From Turbatrix aceti (Eukaryota > Nematoda > Chromadorea > Rhabditida > Panagrolaimidae): DNA of 64,000 bases. The translations under genes and the position numbers were made by a program. Where the stretch lies: assembly GCA_963969345.1 (NCBI GenBank), contig OZ017768.1, forward strand, positions 1,426,001-1,490,000, read 5' to 3'. Under the pieces are notes generated by a model that did no database searches, was not told the DNA's origin, and was given only the letters and a program-made list of their open reading frames with translations. Below are positions 11,105 through 21,429 of the stretch, one piece after another; the stretch's first letter is position 1; every line of letters begins with the position of its first letter.

Positions 11105-11156
11105 ATGGCACATATATTTACGAATTTTACTTACTATAATTATTCTGATTTATATC
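11061..11156 (+). repeat. 48-bp direct tandem duplication over the start codon
   Basis: The word CACATATATTTACG and the following sequence recur with a 48-bp offset (11061 and 11109). The period is a multiple of three, so both units are open in the gene's frame. The second unit starts ATGGCACAT; the first has GTGACACAT in the same place. Confidence 0.9.
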
Positions 11157-12371
11157 CCCGTTGCGAGAACAATGGATCGAACGGCTCAGATAATAATTCT
11201 GAAATTGTCAACCCAGATTTCTACAGTATCATTGAAAATAAAATCACGGCAATTGCGCTATTTTACTGTCTGCTAATAATTATTATACTATCTATGACGA
11301 TTTTAATAGCATGTACTATTTTCAAATTCGAAGCTCAAAGATCCTATCCATTAATATCTTTTAACATTTTACTCTTGCAATTGTCTGTTTTGAATATAAG
11401 CATGTTAGCGTTCGCAATCTTTGATCTTGTTGCGACTTACATTTTGAACTGGGGATTCAGTGTTGCCGTATATCATTTTACTCGATTTTTGAAAATGTTG
11501 CACCTTGGCACATTAGTTTTACTCAGCATAGAACTATTTTTTTTTCTTTCGGCATCCCCACGAACATTTGATATAGTGTTTTCCATGGGAAAGTTAACTT
11601 TCTACGACTATCTGGTATTTTTTTTTGGACTCTTGTATACTTACGGTGATGTGAGTTTTATAAAATTTTTGAACAAACCTCCCGATCAATTGCATCCTCT
11701 TAGTGTCGCCTTTTTGTGGATTCGCAGTAACGTATGTTTTTTTTCAAATTTTCAAATTATAAATATTTACATTTACAAAGTTCTAATGATTTTTAGATCT
11801 GGTCTTTTGGCTCTACATTTTCGTATCCTATTTGCATTTTATGCTACGCGTTATTGTTTTTGGTTCTCCGTTTTGACATCAAGTACAGAATCGTTCGGAT
11901 AATTTTTTACCGAACCCTGACAGTAGAGCCAAACTACGTTAAATTCACATCTGTGAAGCATGATGCAGTTGTCATCGGACAGTGCGCATTGATGGGACTG
12001 ATTTACTTTATTGAATACATGGCTAAAAAAGTTCAATTTGACACCATAGCATTAAATTCTCTTTGTTCTAATATTTATGAAAATGAAAAAAAATTCGTGT
12101 TTTAGAATTTTGGTATCGGTAAGACTGAAAATTAAATTTTTACAACGGATAAATAAATATTTTTAGTGCACTTTTGACAACTTGGTATATGTGCCAACCG
12201 ATTTTTATACTCCTTTTTCGTCAGAGCCAAAACTTCGTCAAAGCAATTTTTATTGACAATAAAATTTTTCCATGTCAACAACTGGCTCTCACTTCTTTTC
12301 GTATTGATATAAATTCTACTACAATGCAAGAAGACTCTCAAAACGAAAGCGCGACAACATCGAGTTGTTGA
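11105..12371 (+). pseudogene. Serpentine chemoreceptor paralogue 1, 1-nt frameshift in exon 2
   Basis: Exons 11105-11731, 11797-12118 and 12167-12371 match the intact paralogue at 13093. Seven hydrophobic segments are present, with NFT and NGS glycosylation sites at the outer N-terminus, KMLHLGTLV in segment 3 and TTWYMCQPIFILLF in segment 7. The exon sum is 1154 nt, one short of a multiple of three: in the A(8) run near 12085-12094 one base is missing, giving an in-frame TAG at 12102-12104 before segment 7. Segment 7 and a 60-residue tail are otherwise open. It is either a recently damaged gene or a sequencing error in the A run. Chemoreceptor class is unassigned. Confidence 0.75.
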
Positions 12372-13092
12372 CGTGCAATGACATACACACAAAATTTAAT
12401 CACACATTATTTTTAAATAATTGTGATGCATATTTTATGTATCAGTTTTTCAAATAAATGGAAATGGAAAATAAATGGGGGAAACATTTTTGGATGCTTT
12501 GTGGCGAACGATGTTTTGACTGGTGATTTCTGGGAGAATCTCCGGAGTGTTGCAATCTCCCGGGAGATTTCGTCACCCTATACACACCTTCCCAGAGCGA
12601 GTTAACGGTCTATTGAGTGGGAAAGCGGGCAGATTTTGTCCCCAGTTTGAATGCACGATAAGCTGAATGGTTTTTTTCCTTTCTAGATTGTTCTGTCTAC
12701 TACCCTTTTTAAAAGAACAACAATTGATATTTATTTTTTACTCAAGGTGAATTGGCACTTAATCTGATTCTGACTCTGACTCTGACTCCGAATAAAAATT
12801 CTTGATTGAAGGCAATTCGAGATCAGAGTCGGAGTCAGACTGCTCATCGCTGCTCACAATGTCATGGTCCAAAACGTCGCCCCTTTTAACAACGCCACAT
12901 TGCGGTGTTTGTTAAAGTAAATATTATAAAAGTGTAACAACAGATAAAGATTATCTGTATGTCAGCTTAAAATATTTATAAAATGAATCAACAGCATGGA
13001 ACATGAGACAGGGATATCGATTTTTACAAGTTGATCGAGTCTTTTTAAGGGTCAGGTACAACATTTTTTTTTACAGCTATTACGATTGTACA
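12372..13092. other. Intergenic region with a minus-strand Ser/Asp/Glu-rich reading frame
   Basis: Between receptor paralogues 1 and 2. At 12761-12913 on the minus strand an open stretch of about 50 codons ends in an acidic Ser/Glu/Asp tract and a TAA, with low-complexity (TCTGAC) repeats. No start or splice context is convincing, so it may be a remnant exon. Nothing else seen. Confidence 0.4.
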
Positions 13093-14246
13093 ATGGCTGA
13101 CGTCTCTGCAAATTCAACTTACGATGCTACCGATGAGGAAAATAGAATTTCGTTTTACTCAAATTGTGGTGAAAATGGATTCAACAATTCAGATATTAAT
13201 ATTATTCCAAATTTTGCTTCTCATTTCTTCCGTTATATTGAAAATGAAATCACGGTAATTGCCGTGTTTGTCTACATTCTGCTGATAATTGTTATGCTTT
13301 TTATCGTTGCTTCATTAATACGAATGATACACAAAATCAAAAAAATTTACCCATTGTTGTCTTTTTACATTTTACTCTTACAGTTATCCGTATTAAATTT
13401 TTTATTGTTAGGGTGGGAAATCTTTGATGTCATCACAACCGAACATTTTGATATGGGATACAACCCTGCCGTCAATAACTTTCACCTTTTTGTCAAAATG
13501 TTGCACCTTGGCACATTAGTTATAATCAGCGTTCAACAATTATTTTATCTATTAGTTTCTCAAAAAGTATTTTACATGTTTTTTTCAAAGAAAAAATTTC
13601 TGTTCTATAACTTGATGGTATTGTTTTTTGGCGTTTTGTACAGGTACGTAAATTTACCTTTTTTACCTATTTTTGACCAACCCTATGACGAATTGCATCC
13701 GGTGCTGATCTCTATTTTGTGGCTTTATGGCAATGCAAGTTTTTTTATTACAGTATTGTTCGAATTATTTTTTTTTACAGATCTGGTTATTTGGCTCAAC
13801 ATTTGCGTACCCGGCCTGCATTTTGTGTTACGTTTTATTGTTTCTGGTTTTTCGTTTTGACATCAAGCACAGAGTCTGTCGGCTGATCTCTTACAGAACT
13901 TTGGCAGTCGAGCCACACTATATCAAATCCACATCTGTGAAACATGATATGATTATCCTCTGTCAGGGCGCAATGATAGGGCTGTTTTACTACGTTGAGT
14001 ACATCGCAGAAAAAGTTCAATTGGAAGCAATATCATTGATACCAATTTCCATTTGTGATAGTGAATATGGAAATGGAAAGACAACTCAATTTTGGCCCCG
14101 GTAAGATTGAAATTAAGTAAAATATTATTTAATGAAGTTATTTTTGTAGTGCAATTATAACAAGTTGGTATTTGTGCCAACCAGTCTTTATACTCCTCTT
14201 CAAACAGAGTGCTCAAAACAAAGGTTCAATTTCTCACAATCTTTAG
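13093..14246 (+). CDS. Serpentine chemoreceptor paralogue 2 (intact)
   Basis: Exons 13093-13734, 13781-14100 and 14150-14246 total 1059 nt, 352 residues, with seven hydrophobic segments. The outer N-terminus has NST and NNS glycosylation sites; segment 2 includes PLLSFYILLLQLSV, segment 3 KMLHLGTLVIIS, segment 5 PGLHFVLR-like sequence read through the next exon, and segment 7 TSWYLCQPVFILLF. Intron 1 has a GC donor (AAT|GCAAGT), needed to keep phase 0 as in both paralogues. The start is supported by alignment with MAHIF and MANIF starts of the paralogues. Probable membrane chemosensory GPCR; the nematode class (Srt/Srx-like or other) is not resolved. Confidence 0.8.
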
Positions 14247-14364
14247 AATTGTTTTTTTACAGCAAAGTGTTCATGATCATACGTAAACTTGTCACAAAAA
14301 TGTTAATTTTTGTCAGTCTATAAAATTGAACGACGCGTCAATAAAAAATGTTCATTAGTCCAAA

Positions 14365-16566
14365 ATGCTGGAAGAAAGATACGAAAACGGCGGCGGTGAC
14401 CACAACGACTACGACGTTGACGACGACGGCGCGTATCCCTATGCAAGACAACGAGGCTTCTACGAGTCACTGGTCTCCAAGTTGACAGCCTCCAAAGTCC
14501 GGCAATCAGGGCTGCAAGCTAGACGCGAGCAACTCGAGGACGAGTTAGCTTTTCTTCAATTTGAGTATGTTTTTTTCTATTAAATATAATTTTAGATACG
14601 TTGAAAAAATATTTCAGAATTGAGTGCGTCGAATCCGAAGTACAAGAATCCAGAGAATCCCAGCTTTTTGTGGACTCAAAAGAACAAGAGATAGTTGAAG
14701 AATTCGAACGTCTCACCTCGACCACGGCTTCTTCTGGAAGACCCGAGGATACCAACATCCTGCTAAAAAAGTTGGTCGCAGTCGGGAGAGATGTCTTCAA
14801 TATCCTGCATCGAGACGTCACAATCGGCGAAGCAGGGCACAAGCAACTCGAGTTGGCACTTGCCAGGATCGAAGCCATGCTTGCTGAACGGGTTGTCGAG
14901 CGGAACAGTCTTCAGGCCCGGGTGCTAGAGCTGCAGAGGATCTGCGAAGACCGCGTTGCTGACAGACAGCGGCTGCATGACCAGAACATCCAGCTCGAAT
15001 GTCGTCTCGATACTTTTCAGGCTGATGTGGGGCTGCTCACCGAGCGAAGAAATAGGTAAAATTTATCAAAAAGAATTTCAATGTTTTTCAATGTTTTCAA
15101 TTTTAGCCTCCAAAACCAAATCCACAGTATCCGAACTGCGATCAACGAACGAACTCGTCTGAGTCGAGGTCACCTCCTTGCTTCGCTCAATGACGCCGCT
15201 CAGGTGATAACATCAGACGAAGACTCCTCCGAAATCATGCTCATCGCGGAGTCGGACGAAAATCTTATAGCAATCCCGAGTGAGCAAATTCCCAGTAGTA
15301 GCTCCGCGAGTCCCCCTGAATACCAGTCTGGCACGACGAGTTACGATTGTCATCACAATTCCTTCAGCACCGGCATCTCCAAGTCTCGGTCCGCTTCCAC
15401 CGGGGTATCCAAGCCTCTGTCGACTTCTTCGCTTACCCATTCAACCAAAGACGGCAAGGATGTGATTATTGTTGAAGGCAGCGGACGCATCATGCCCAAA
15501 AAAGAAGTTTTTTACGAGTGTCCGGCTTCTTTGTCAGGTTCGTCTTCTTCCCTGGATTCAGACTGGTCTTCCCAGTTTTTTGCGGACTCAAAAGAACAAG
15601 AGATAGTTGAACAATTTGAACCACTCACCTCGACCACGGTTTCCACCGGCATCTCCAAGCCTCTGTCGAGCTCTTCTCTCACTCATTCAACAAAAGACGG
15701 CAAGGATGTGGTCATCGTTGAAGGCAGCGGACGCATCTTGCCCAAAAAGGAAATCTTTTACGAGTGTCCGCCTTCTTTGTCAGGTTCGTCTGCTTTCCTG
15801 GATTCAGACTCTTCCCACACTCATTCAAATAAAGACGGAAAAGATGTTGTCATCGTTGAAGGCAGCGGACGCATTTTGCCAAAAAAAGAAGTTTTTTACG
15901 AGTGCCCGGATTCTCTGTCGGGTTCTTCTTCTTCAGACTCGTCCTTTTTTCTGAATTCTGCGACCACGGCAGCAGATCGTCTGCCGTCTTCGCTATTTGA
16001 CGCTTCGTCGTCGTCAAGTGATGAAGAAACTGGCACTCTCGAAACTGAATTGACTTTACCGCAGAACGATGAGTCTGTCTGGTCGCTTGCTGATGACAAC
16101 TTTCCTGACAACGGTTTGTTTTTTTAATAAAAACTGAAAAAAATTGATTTTTAGTGCAGTAAATTATAAAAAAATACTTCTGATATTTTCTTCATTTTTT
16201 GGCTTTTTTCCAGGCAGGGCATCATCCTCGAGCAGCGATGCCAGTTTTATCACTGCCAAAACAAACCGTTCTTCGACCTCGTCACTCTACTCGTCGAATC
16301 GTTCCAAAGATCTCCGCTTCGATTCCATCGTCCAACAACTGAAATCCATTCATGTTTCGCCGAGGTTGAACGAACCTGAGCCTGATAACAGCGCGTTGGT
16401 TAACGCTGACCCAATCGTGGAGGTTCCCTATGGCGATAATGGCAATGATCGCGCTGATGACGATGATGACAATTACAACGTAGAAGTCTGGCGCGAAATC
16501 GAAGAAAATGTTACAAAATTTGATGAGGATTCTTCCAAGTCTCCGTCGTCTCCCAGCAATGATTAG
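14365..16566 (+). CDS. Coiled-coil, Ser-rich protein with three near-identical internal repeats
   Basis: Exons 14365-14564, 14618-15055, 15107-16113 and 16214-16566 total 1998 nt, 665 residues. I do not recognise the family. Residues 1-35 are Asp/Tyr-rich; about 45-240 is predicted coiled coil (KQLELALARIEAMLAERVVE-like heptads). The middle carries three copies of a unit reading KDGKDVVIVEGSGRILPKKE then VFYEC..SLSGSS, at genomic 15445-15550, 15690-15795 and 15825-15930. A second repeated block, DSKEQEIVE(E/Q)FE.LTSTT, occurs in exon 2 and again in exon 3. The C-terminus is Ser-rich and ends in an acidic segment. Introns fall in phases 2, 2 and 1. Perhaps a cytoskeletal or nuclear-envelope adaptor, but there is no direct evidence. 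Confidence 0.8.
15435..15930 (+). repeat. Three in-frame coding repeats
   Basis: Three units of about 105-110 bp within exon 3 of the coiled-coil gene, with highly similar DNA (GGCAAGGATGTG, GAAGGCAGCGGACGCAT, TTTTACGAGTG) and synonymous differences, consistent with recent expansion or gene conversion under protein constraint. Confidence 0.85.
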
Positions 16567-16906
16567 TTTTTTTTGTCGTAACCTTTTTTTCCCTGTTTTT
16601 TAAAAAACATACATAAACTGAATTTTGTAAAATGTTTATGCAATAATAACGGAAATTTTAATTTCCTAAACACCAAAATAATTTTTGATTCTTTTAAAAA
16701 ACATCAAAAACTATTTTGGTGTTTGGTTTAGTAAGATTGCTATTGCTAATCATAGCTCACAGTAATCAAAAAAACGTGCAAACTTAACAAAAAATAACCG
16801 GTAATACAGGTGAAAAGAAAGGCGGTAATTGTGTGCTGCAATTGGAGAAAATCTCTAAAAAGGCAAATATTTATTACACTTGTTAGTTTCACTATACCCC
16901 CTTACA
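16567..16906. other. Intergenic region
   Basis: AT-rich. An imperfect inverted repeat is visible at 16662-16725 (TTTCCTAAACACCAAAATA against ACTATTTTGGTGTTTGG). No gene. Confidence 0.5.
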
Positions 16907-18334
16907 ATGGCGAATATCTTTCTAAATTCTACTTTCGATTATGTGTACAGAGAATACGACGACACTAAATTTACCTATGACAATTCCGAATGGGAATGCG
17001 AAGAAGTATCTCATCCAGAACTCAATCCAGAAACAATTGTCCCTGATTTGCACAATGTTATAAAAAACCGAGACAACGGTATTGCATTTTTTTTCCTAAT
17101 TTTTATAGCAATAATTTCAACTTTGGTTGGAGCATCTGTTGCTCGGCTGATAATGAAGCCCGAAGTTCGAAAATTTTACCCTTCACTATCATTTAACATT
17201 TTGCTCTTGCAATTGTCTCTCTGGAACATCGTATTGTTAGGTTTTGCAATCTTGAATTACACCGCAACTAGCGATTTTGGTGAAGAAATTGGCTATAATT
17301 TTGAACACTTTGTGAAAATGTTGCGCATTGGCTGTTTGTTTATACTCAGCGTTCAACGACTATATTTTTTCTATCCGTTTCTCAAAGAACATTTTACAAG
17401 TTGTTTTCAAAGGGAAAATTAATTTTCTACAATCTTGTGGTATTGCTTTTTGGTGTTCTGTATTCTTTTGGTCATCTGGCAGTACTACCGTATTTGTACG
17501 AAGATAGCGAAGATTGGCATCCCGTATTTGCCGTCATTGTGGGGCTTTATATGAAAGTATACTAAATATTTATTTGTTTATAACAAAGACAAAGAAATTA
17601 ATTTTAGATTTGGAATTTTGGTTCTGCAACTGTATATCCGGCCTGCATTCTTTGCTACGCTCTATTATTTCTGATTCTCAGATTTGACATAAAATACAAA
17701 ATCTGTCGTCTGATTTTTCACCGTACCCTTTCAGTCGAGTCAAACTACGTCAAATCCACATCTTTGAAACGTGACTTGATTGTCATCGGCCAGGGAATAA
17801 TGATTGGGTTGTTTCTTTTCATTGAACACATAATTCCCATTCTTGATTGGGATTCAATGCAGCTGTTTTCTCATTGTAAAAATAGTTATGAACAGCAAAA
17901 AACCGATCAATTTGTTCGATTTTGGTACCGGTAAGACCAAAAAACAATTCGTTTAAGTGAATTTATGTTTTCAGTGTATCATTAATTAGTTGGTATCTGT
18001 ATCATCCGGCAGTTACACTCTTATTCAGTCTGGCAATTCGAAAAGAATTTTTAAATATTCTGTGTGTACGTGCTGCTACTCACAAAAAAAGGAGTGTTAC
18101 CTGTAACACTTCAAAGTGTTATTGATGACACTTTGAAGTGTAATTTGCCTGTATAACACTTTCAAAGTGTCATTGAGCAGCTTACACTTTGAAAGTGTTA
18201 CCCATAACTCTTTGAAAGTGTCAAACGACGAATTGTGAATGCATAGAATAGGCTTGGCAAAGTGCGTCAAATGTGCTTTTTTTATGTAAATTTTTAGGCT
18301 TTGCGGGACTACACGGTTTAGGTATTGTTTTACT

Positions 18335-19024
18335 TTATAACCAATACAAACAAACAACATAGAGAAACAAACAAAGAAGCAACATCATAAAAAAAGTGAT
18401 GAAAATAGAGACGACCGCGCAGCGCAGAAAGTGGCCGAACGATTTTTTGCTTGTTACCGGTGATGTGAATTTTGGTAGGGGTGATGATGACGTCTCATTG
18501 CAGCCAATTTGTCTAAAAAACAAAAAAATAGTCCAGTTTTCAAGCTTTTTAGGGCCAAAAATTTGTTAATTTCAAAAACTTACAGTAGTCCTCGTTGAAT
18601 AGATGATGCAGCAGAGATTCTGAATTTTTTTATTTTTTAAGTTGACTTCTTTTTCAAGCATCTGTATGTGTTTCTGCCTAAAAATGTGAGCATGATTTTG
18701 ATTTTTGAGTTATTCTTCAAACCTACAATCACATTGAAACAGAACAGCTGCGGGACGTTACCCGTAATTACCTATAATTATAAAAAATGGATAAATATTA
18801 TTCAAAAATTTGGAGTCAACTGCATTTCAACCAATTTTTGTCTTTTTTCTGCGATCGTGATGCCAATCTCGGCACTCCAGCTATCCCCTTTCCTTTCGCA
18901 ATTCTACCTAACAACTCGCAGAAACTTAGAGCACAATTGCAAAAAAAAGATAAAAAAGGTTGAAACTGTATTGATTTTCAAAAAATTAGTAAAAACAAAA
19001 ACTTTTTGATAACTAAAAACTTAC
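18335..19024 (-). CDS. Possible small single-pass membrane protein inside the transposon
   Basis: A splice model is possible on the minus strand: an ATG just before the donor at about 19022, a 36-nt exon at 18597-18562 ending in a GTAAG donor, and a last exon 18512-18335. It would encode about 72 residues ending with roughly 30 hydrophobic residues (IFITFFMMLLLCLFLYVVCL). The last two exons have clean acceptor and donor sites, but the first exon is weak and no homologue is known to me. It may be chance or a captured fragment. Confidence 0.2.
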
Positions 19025-19242
19025 CCCATCAGTAGTGTCCGAGGTTACATTCAGTTGAGGGAAAGAAGTAGCTAATGCAAGTATTCTGGAAGACATTCAT
19101 CACGACGCACGCAAAAAACAACGATGACAAAACTTTTGTCAAAAACCAACAATGACAAAATACGCAAATTTGGCGAAATCGCTGCGAAACGATCGCAACA
19201 TTCGCTTCAAGACTCCTCTGATTGGCTATCTTGAATTCTTTT

Positions 19243-21162
19243 GGTGAAGGGTCGGACCGGTTTGATAGTTGTCACAGCGCGCGGCATCTAATGGTTAAGC
19301 ATAGCACGCGCCGGCTGTCTGGACTATCCTTCTTTCCCTGGTCCCTCACTGCTTTTTCTTCGTTCAGCGCGCGTCGCACTCATGGCGAGAGATTTTCCCG
19401 CTGCCCGAGCGCGCTGGTCGAATTAGTTGCAAAAAAAAGAATTTTGGGCCAAATTTGGAATTTTTTACTTTTTCAAATTAGATTTGTAATTAGAATAATA
19501 TTTGAAGCATTTTGATGTGTTTTTTGGAATTGTGGGACAATTTTTGATCAAAATCGAGTAGGGTTCGGAAGAAAAAATCCACGGATCTTCGGAATGTCGA
19601 TAGAAAGCTGAAAATTTCAGGGTAGACTAAAAACAAAATTTCCTTTCGAATGGCTTACTCAGTTTTTTGATATCGAATCAATAAATGTCCGAAAAAACGG
19701 TTTTTTTCGGAAATTTGAAAAATTCGGAACTTTTTAGAACATTGATCAAAACGTGAATATTACTATTCGATAGAGCAGTATCTTTTTTATTTACTCTGAA
19801 ATTTTCACAGACTTACCGTATTCCTGGGGCATACGGTAGCGATTCCCCCGAACCATACTTGTTCAAACGCCTGAGGCTATGAATTAAGGCACTGCAGAAC
19901 AAAGTGAGATAGAGCATCTTGTTAGAAATTTTTCGGCCTACAAAATCGTGTAACTCCTGAATTTCTATCTATTTTTTTGGCTTCGCAATTTTAATTCGCG
20001 CAACATACACTCATTTTTGGTACCAATTTTCCAAAAATTGAAATCGAAAAAGTGGGGTCTGGGGGAAAAATCGGCATTCGTTCAGTTTGAAAGCAATATT
20101 GCTGAAAATTTCAGTACAGGAGTAAAAATGAATTCTAAATTCGATGATGATATTAGTTTTTTTCAATTTGGACCGAAAAATTCTTAAAAGTTCGAATTTT
20201 TGAAAAAAAAAGCATTTTTCGGAACTTTCTCGAACCTATAAAAACAAAATAATAAAATTTTTGAATTCTACAGGGTTTTTTACGTCTAGGGTCAAGATTC
20301 ATGCTACAACGCTCCAAAACTGTGTCAATGGCGATTTTTCCCCCAGACCCCACTTTTTCGATTTCAATTTTTGGAAAATTGGTACCAAAAATGAGTGTAT
20401 GTTGCGCGAATTAAAATTGCGAAGCCAAAAAAATAGATAGAAATTCAGGGGTTACACAATTTTGTAGGCCGAAAAATTTCTAACAAGATGCTCTACCTCA
20501 CTTTGTTCTGCAGTGCCTTACCTCATAGCCTCAGGCGTTTGAACAAGTATGGTTCGGGGGAATCGCTACCGTATGCCCCAGGGATGTGGTAAGTCTATGA
20601 AAATTTCACAGTAGATAAAAAAGATACTTCGCTTTCGACTGGTTATATTCATTTTTTGATCCAAGTTCTAAAAAGTTCCGAATTTTTCAAATTTCCGAAA
20701 AAAACCGTTTTTTCGGACATTTATTGATTCGATATCAAAAAACTGAGTAAGCCATTCGAAAGGAAATTTTGTTTTTAGTCTACCCTGAAATTTTCAGCTT
20801 TCTATCGACATTCCGAAGATCCGTGGATTTTTTCTTCCGAACCCTACTCGATTTTGATCAAAAATTGTCCCACAATTCCAAAAAACACATCAAAATGCTT
20901 CAAATATTATTCTAATTACAAATCTAATTTGAAAAAGTAAAAAATTCCAAATTTGGCCCAAAATTCTTTTTTTTGCAACTAATTCGACCAGCGCGCTCGG
21001 GCAGCGGGAAAATCTCTCGCCATGAGTGCGACGCGCGCTGAACGAAGAAAAAGCAGTGAGGGACCAGGGAAAGAAGGATAGTCCAGACAGCCGGCGCGTG
21101 CTATGCTTAACCATTAGATGCCGCGCGCTGTGACAACTATCAAACCGGTCCGACCCTTCACC
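19243..21162. mobile_element. Foldback element with 836-bp inverted arms and 9-bp target duplication (Mutator-like)
   Basis: Left arm 19243-20078 and right arm 20327-21162 are inverted copies of equal length, nearly identical over their whole extent, around a 248-bp spacer. Ends read GGTGAAGGGTCGGACCGG. The 9-bp AATTCTTTT at 19234-19242 is repeated at 21163-21171. A 9-bp duplication and very long arms fit a non-autonomous Mutator-like (MULE) element. The arms include a 97-codon open frame present in both, but no transposase. It lies inside the TA-flanked element, so it inserted later. Confidence 0.9.
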
Positions 21163-21429
21163 AATTCTTTTTTCGTGCGAAGAACACCCGAAATGTTTAT
21201 TCTTGAGACATGACTATACAAATTATAATACACACTTTTCTTGTTTTTCCCGTAACTCTTTCAAAGTGTTACTGGGTCATTTTTGTTCGGTTTTTACACT
21301 TTCAAAGTGTTATAGGTAATCCTTATAAGTGTTACGTCGTTTTACACTTCAAAGTGTTAACTCTTTTTTTTTGTGAGTAAACAGAATTCTCAACAAGCAG
21401 CATTACCTGGTCAGATTCGACGGTGTTAA

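Larger units (their letters stand above)
18077..21379. mobile_element. TA-flanked non-autonomous DNA transposon (Tc1/mariner-like MITE), carrying a second element
   Basis: Terminal inverted repeats start CTCACAAAAAAAGGAGT (left, 18079) and CTCACAAAAAAAAAGAGT (right, reverse complement from 21377), each flanked by TA, the Tc1/mariner-type target duplication. Inside both ends lies an array of the palindromic word AACACTTTCAAAGTGTT: about five copies at 18104-18232 and three to four at 21252-21361. No transposase is visible. Without the nested foldback element it would be about 1.37 kb. It sits in the last exon of a chemoreceptor whose coding frame continues exactly on the far side, which fixes its boundaries. 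Confidence 0.85.
16907..21429 (+). pseudogene. Serpentine chemoreceptor paralogue 3, frameshifted and split by a 3.3-kb insertion
   Basis: Exons 16907-17556, 17608-17930 and 17975 onward align with paralogues 1 and 2. Two lesions are visible. First, relative to paralogue 2 there are two extra bases in the T run near 17365-17375 (segment 3 end), so translation stops at TAA 17420-17422. Second, the last exon is interrupted after codon GCT by a TA-flanked element (18077-21379). Across the insertion, the 3' part resumes at 21380 in the same frame and runs to TAA at 21427-21429, which restores a plausible Gln/Ala-rich tail. Reading straight into the element instead would add 16 element-encoded residues and stop at 18125. 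A decayed receptor gene. Confidence 0.85.

Noticed and set aside
12761..12913. Acidic Ser/Glu/Asp minus-strand frame
   Set aside because: No start codon or credible acceptor, low-complexity; kept only as a possible remnant.
19222..19515. 97-codon open frame repeated on the other strand at 20890-21114
   Set aside because: It lies in the arms of the foldback element; both copies exist only because the arms are inverted repeats. No homology or splice context.
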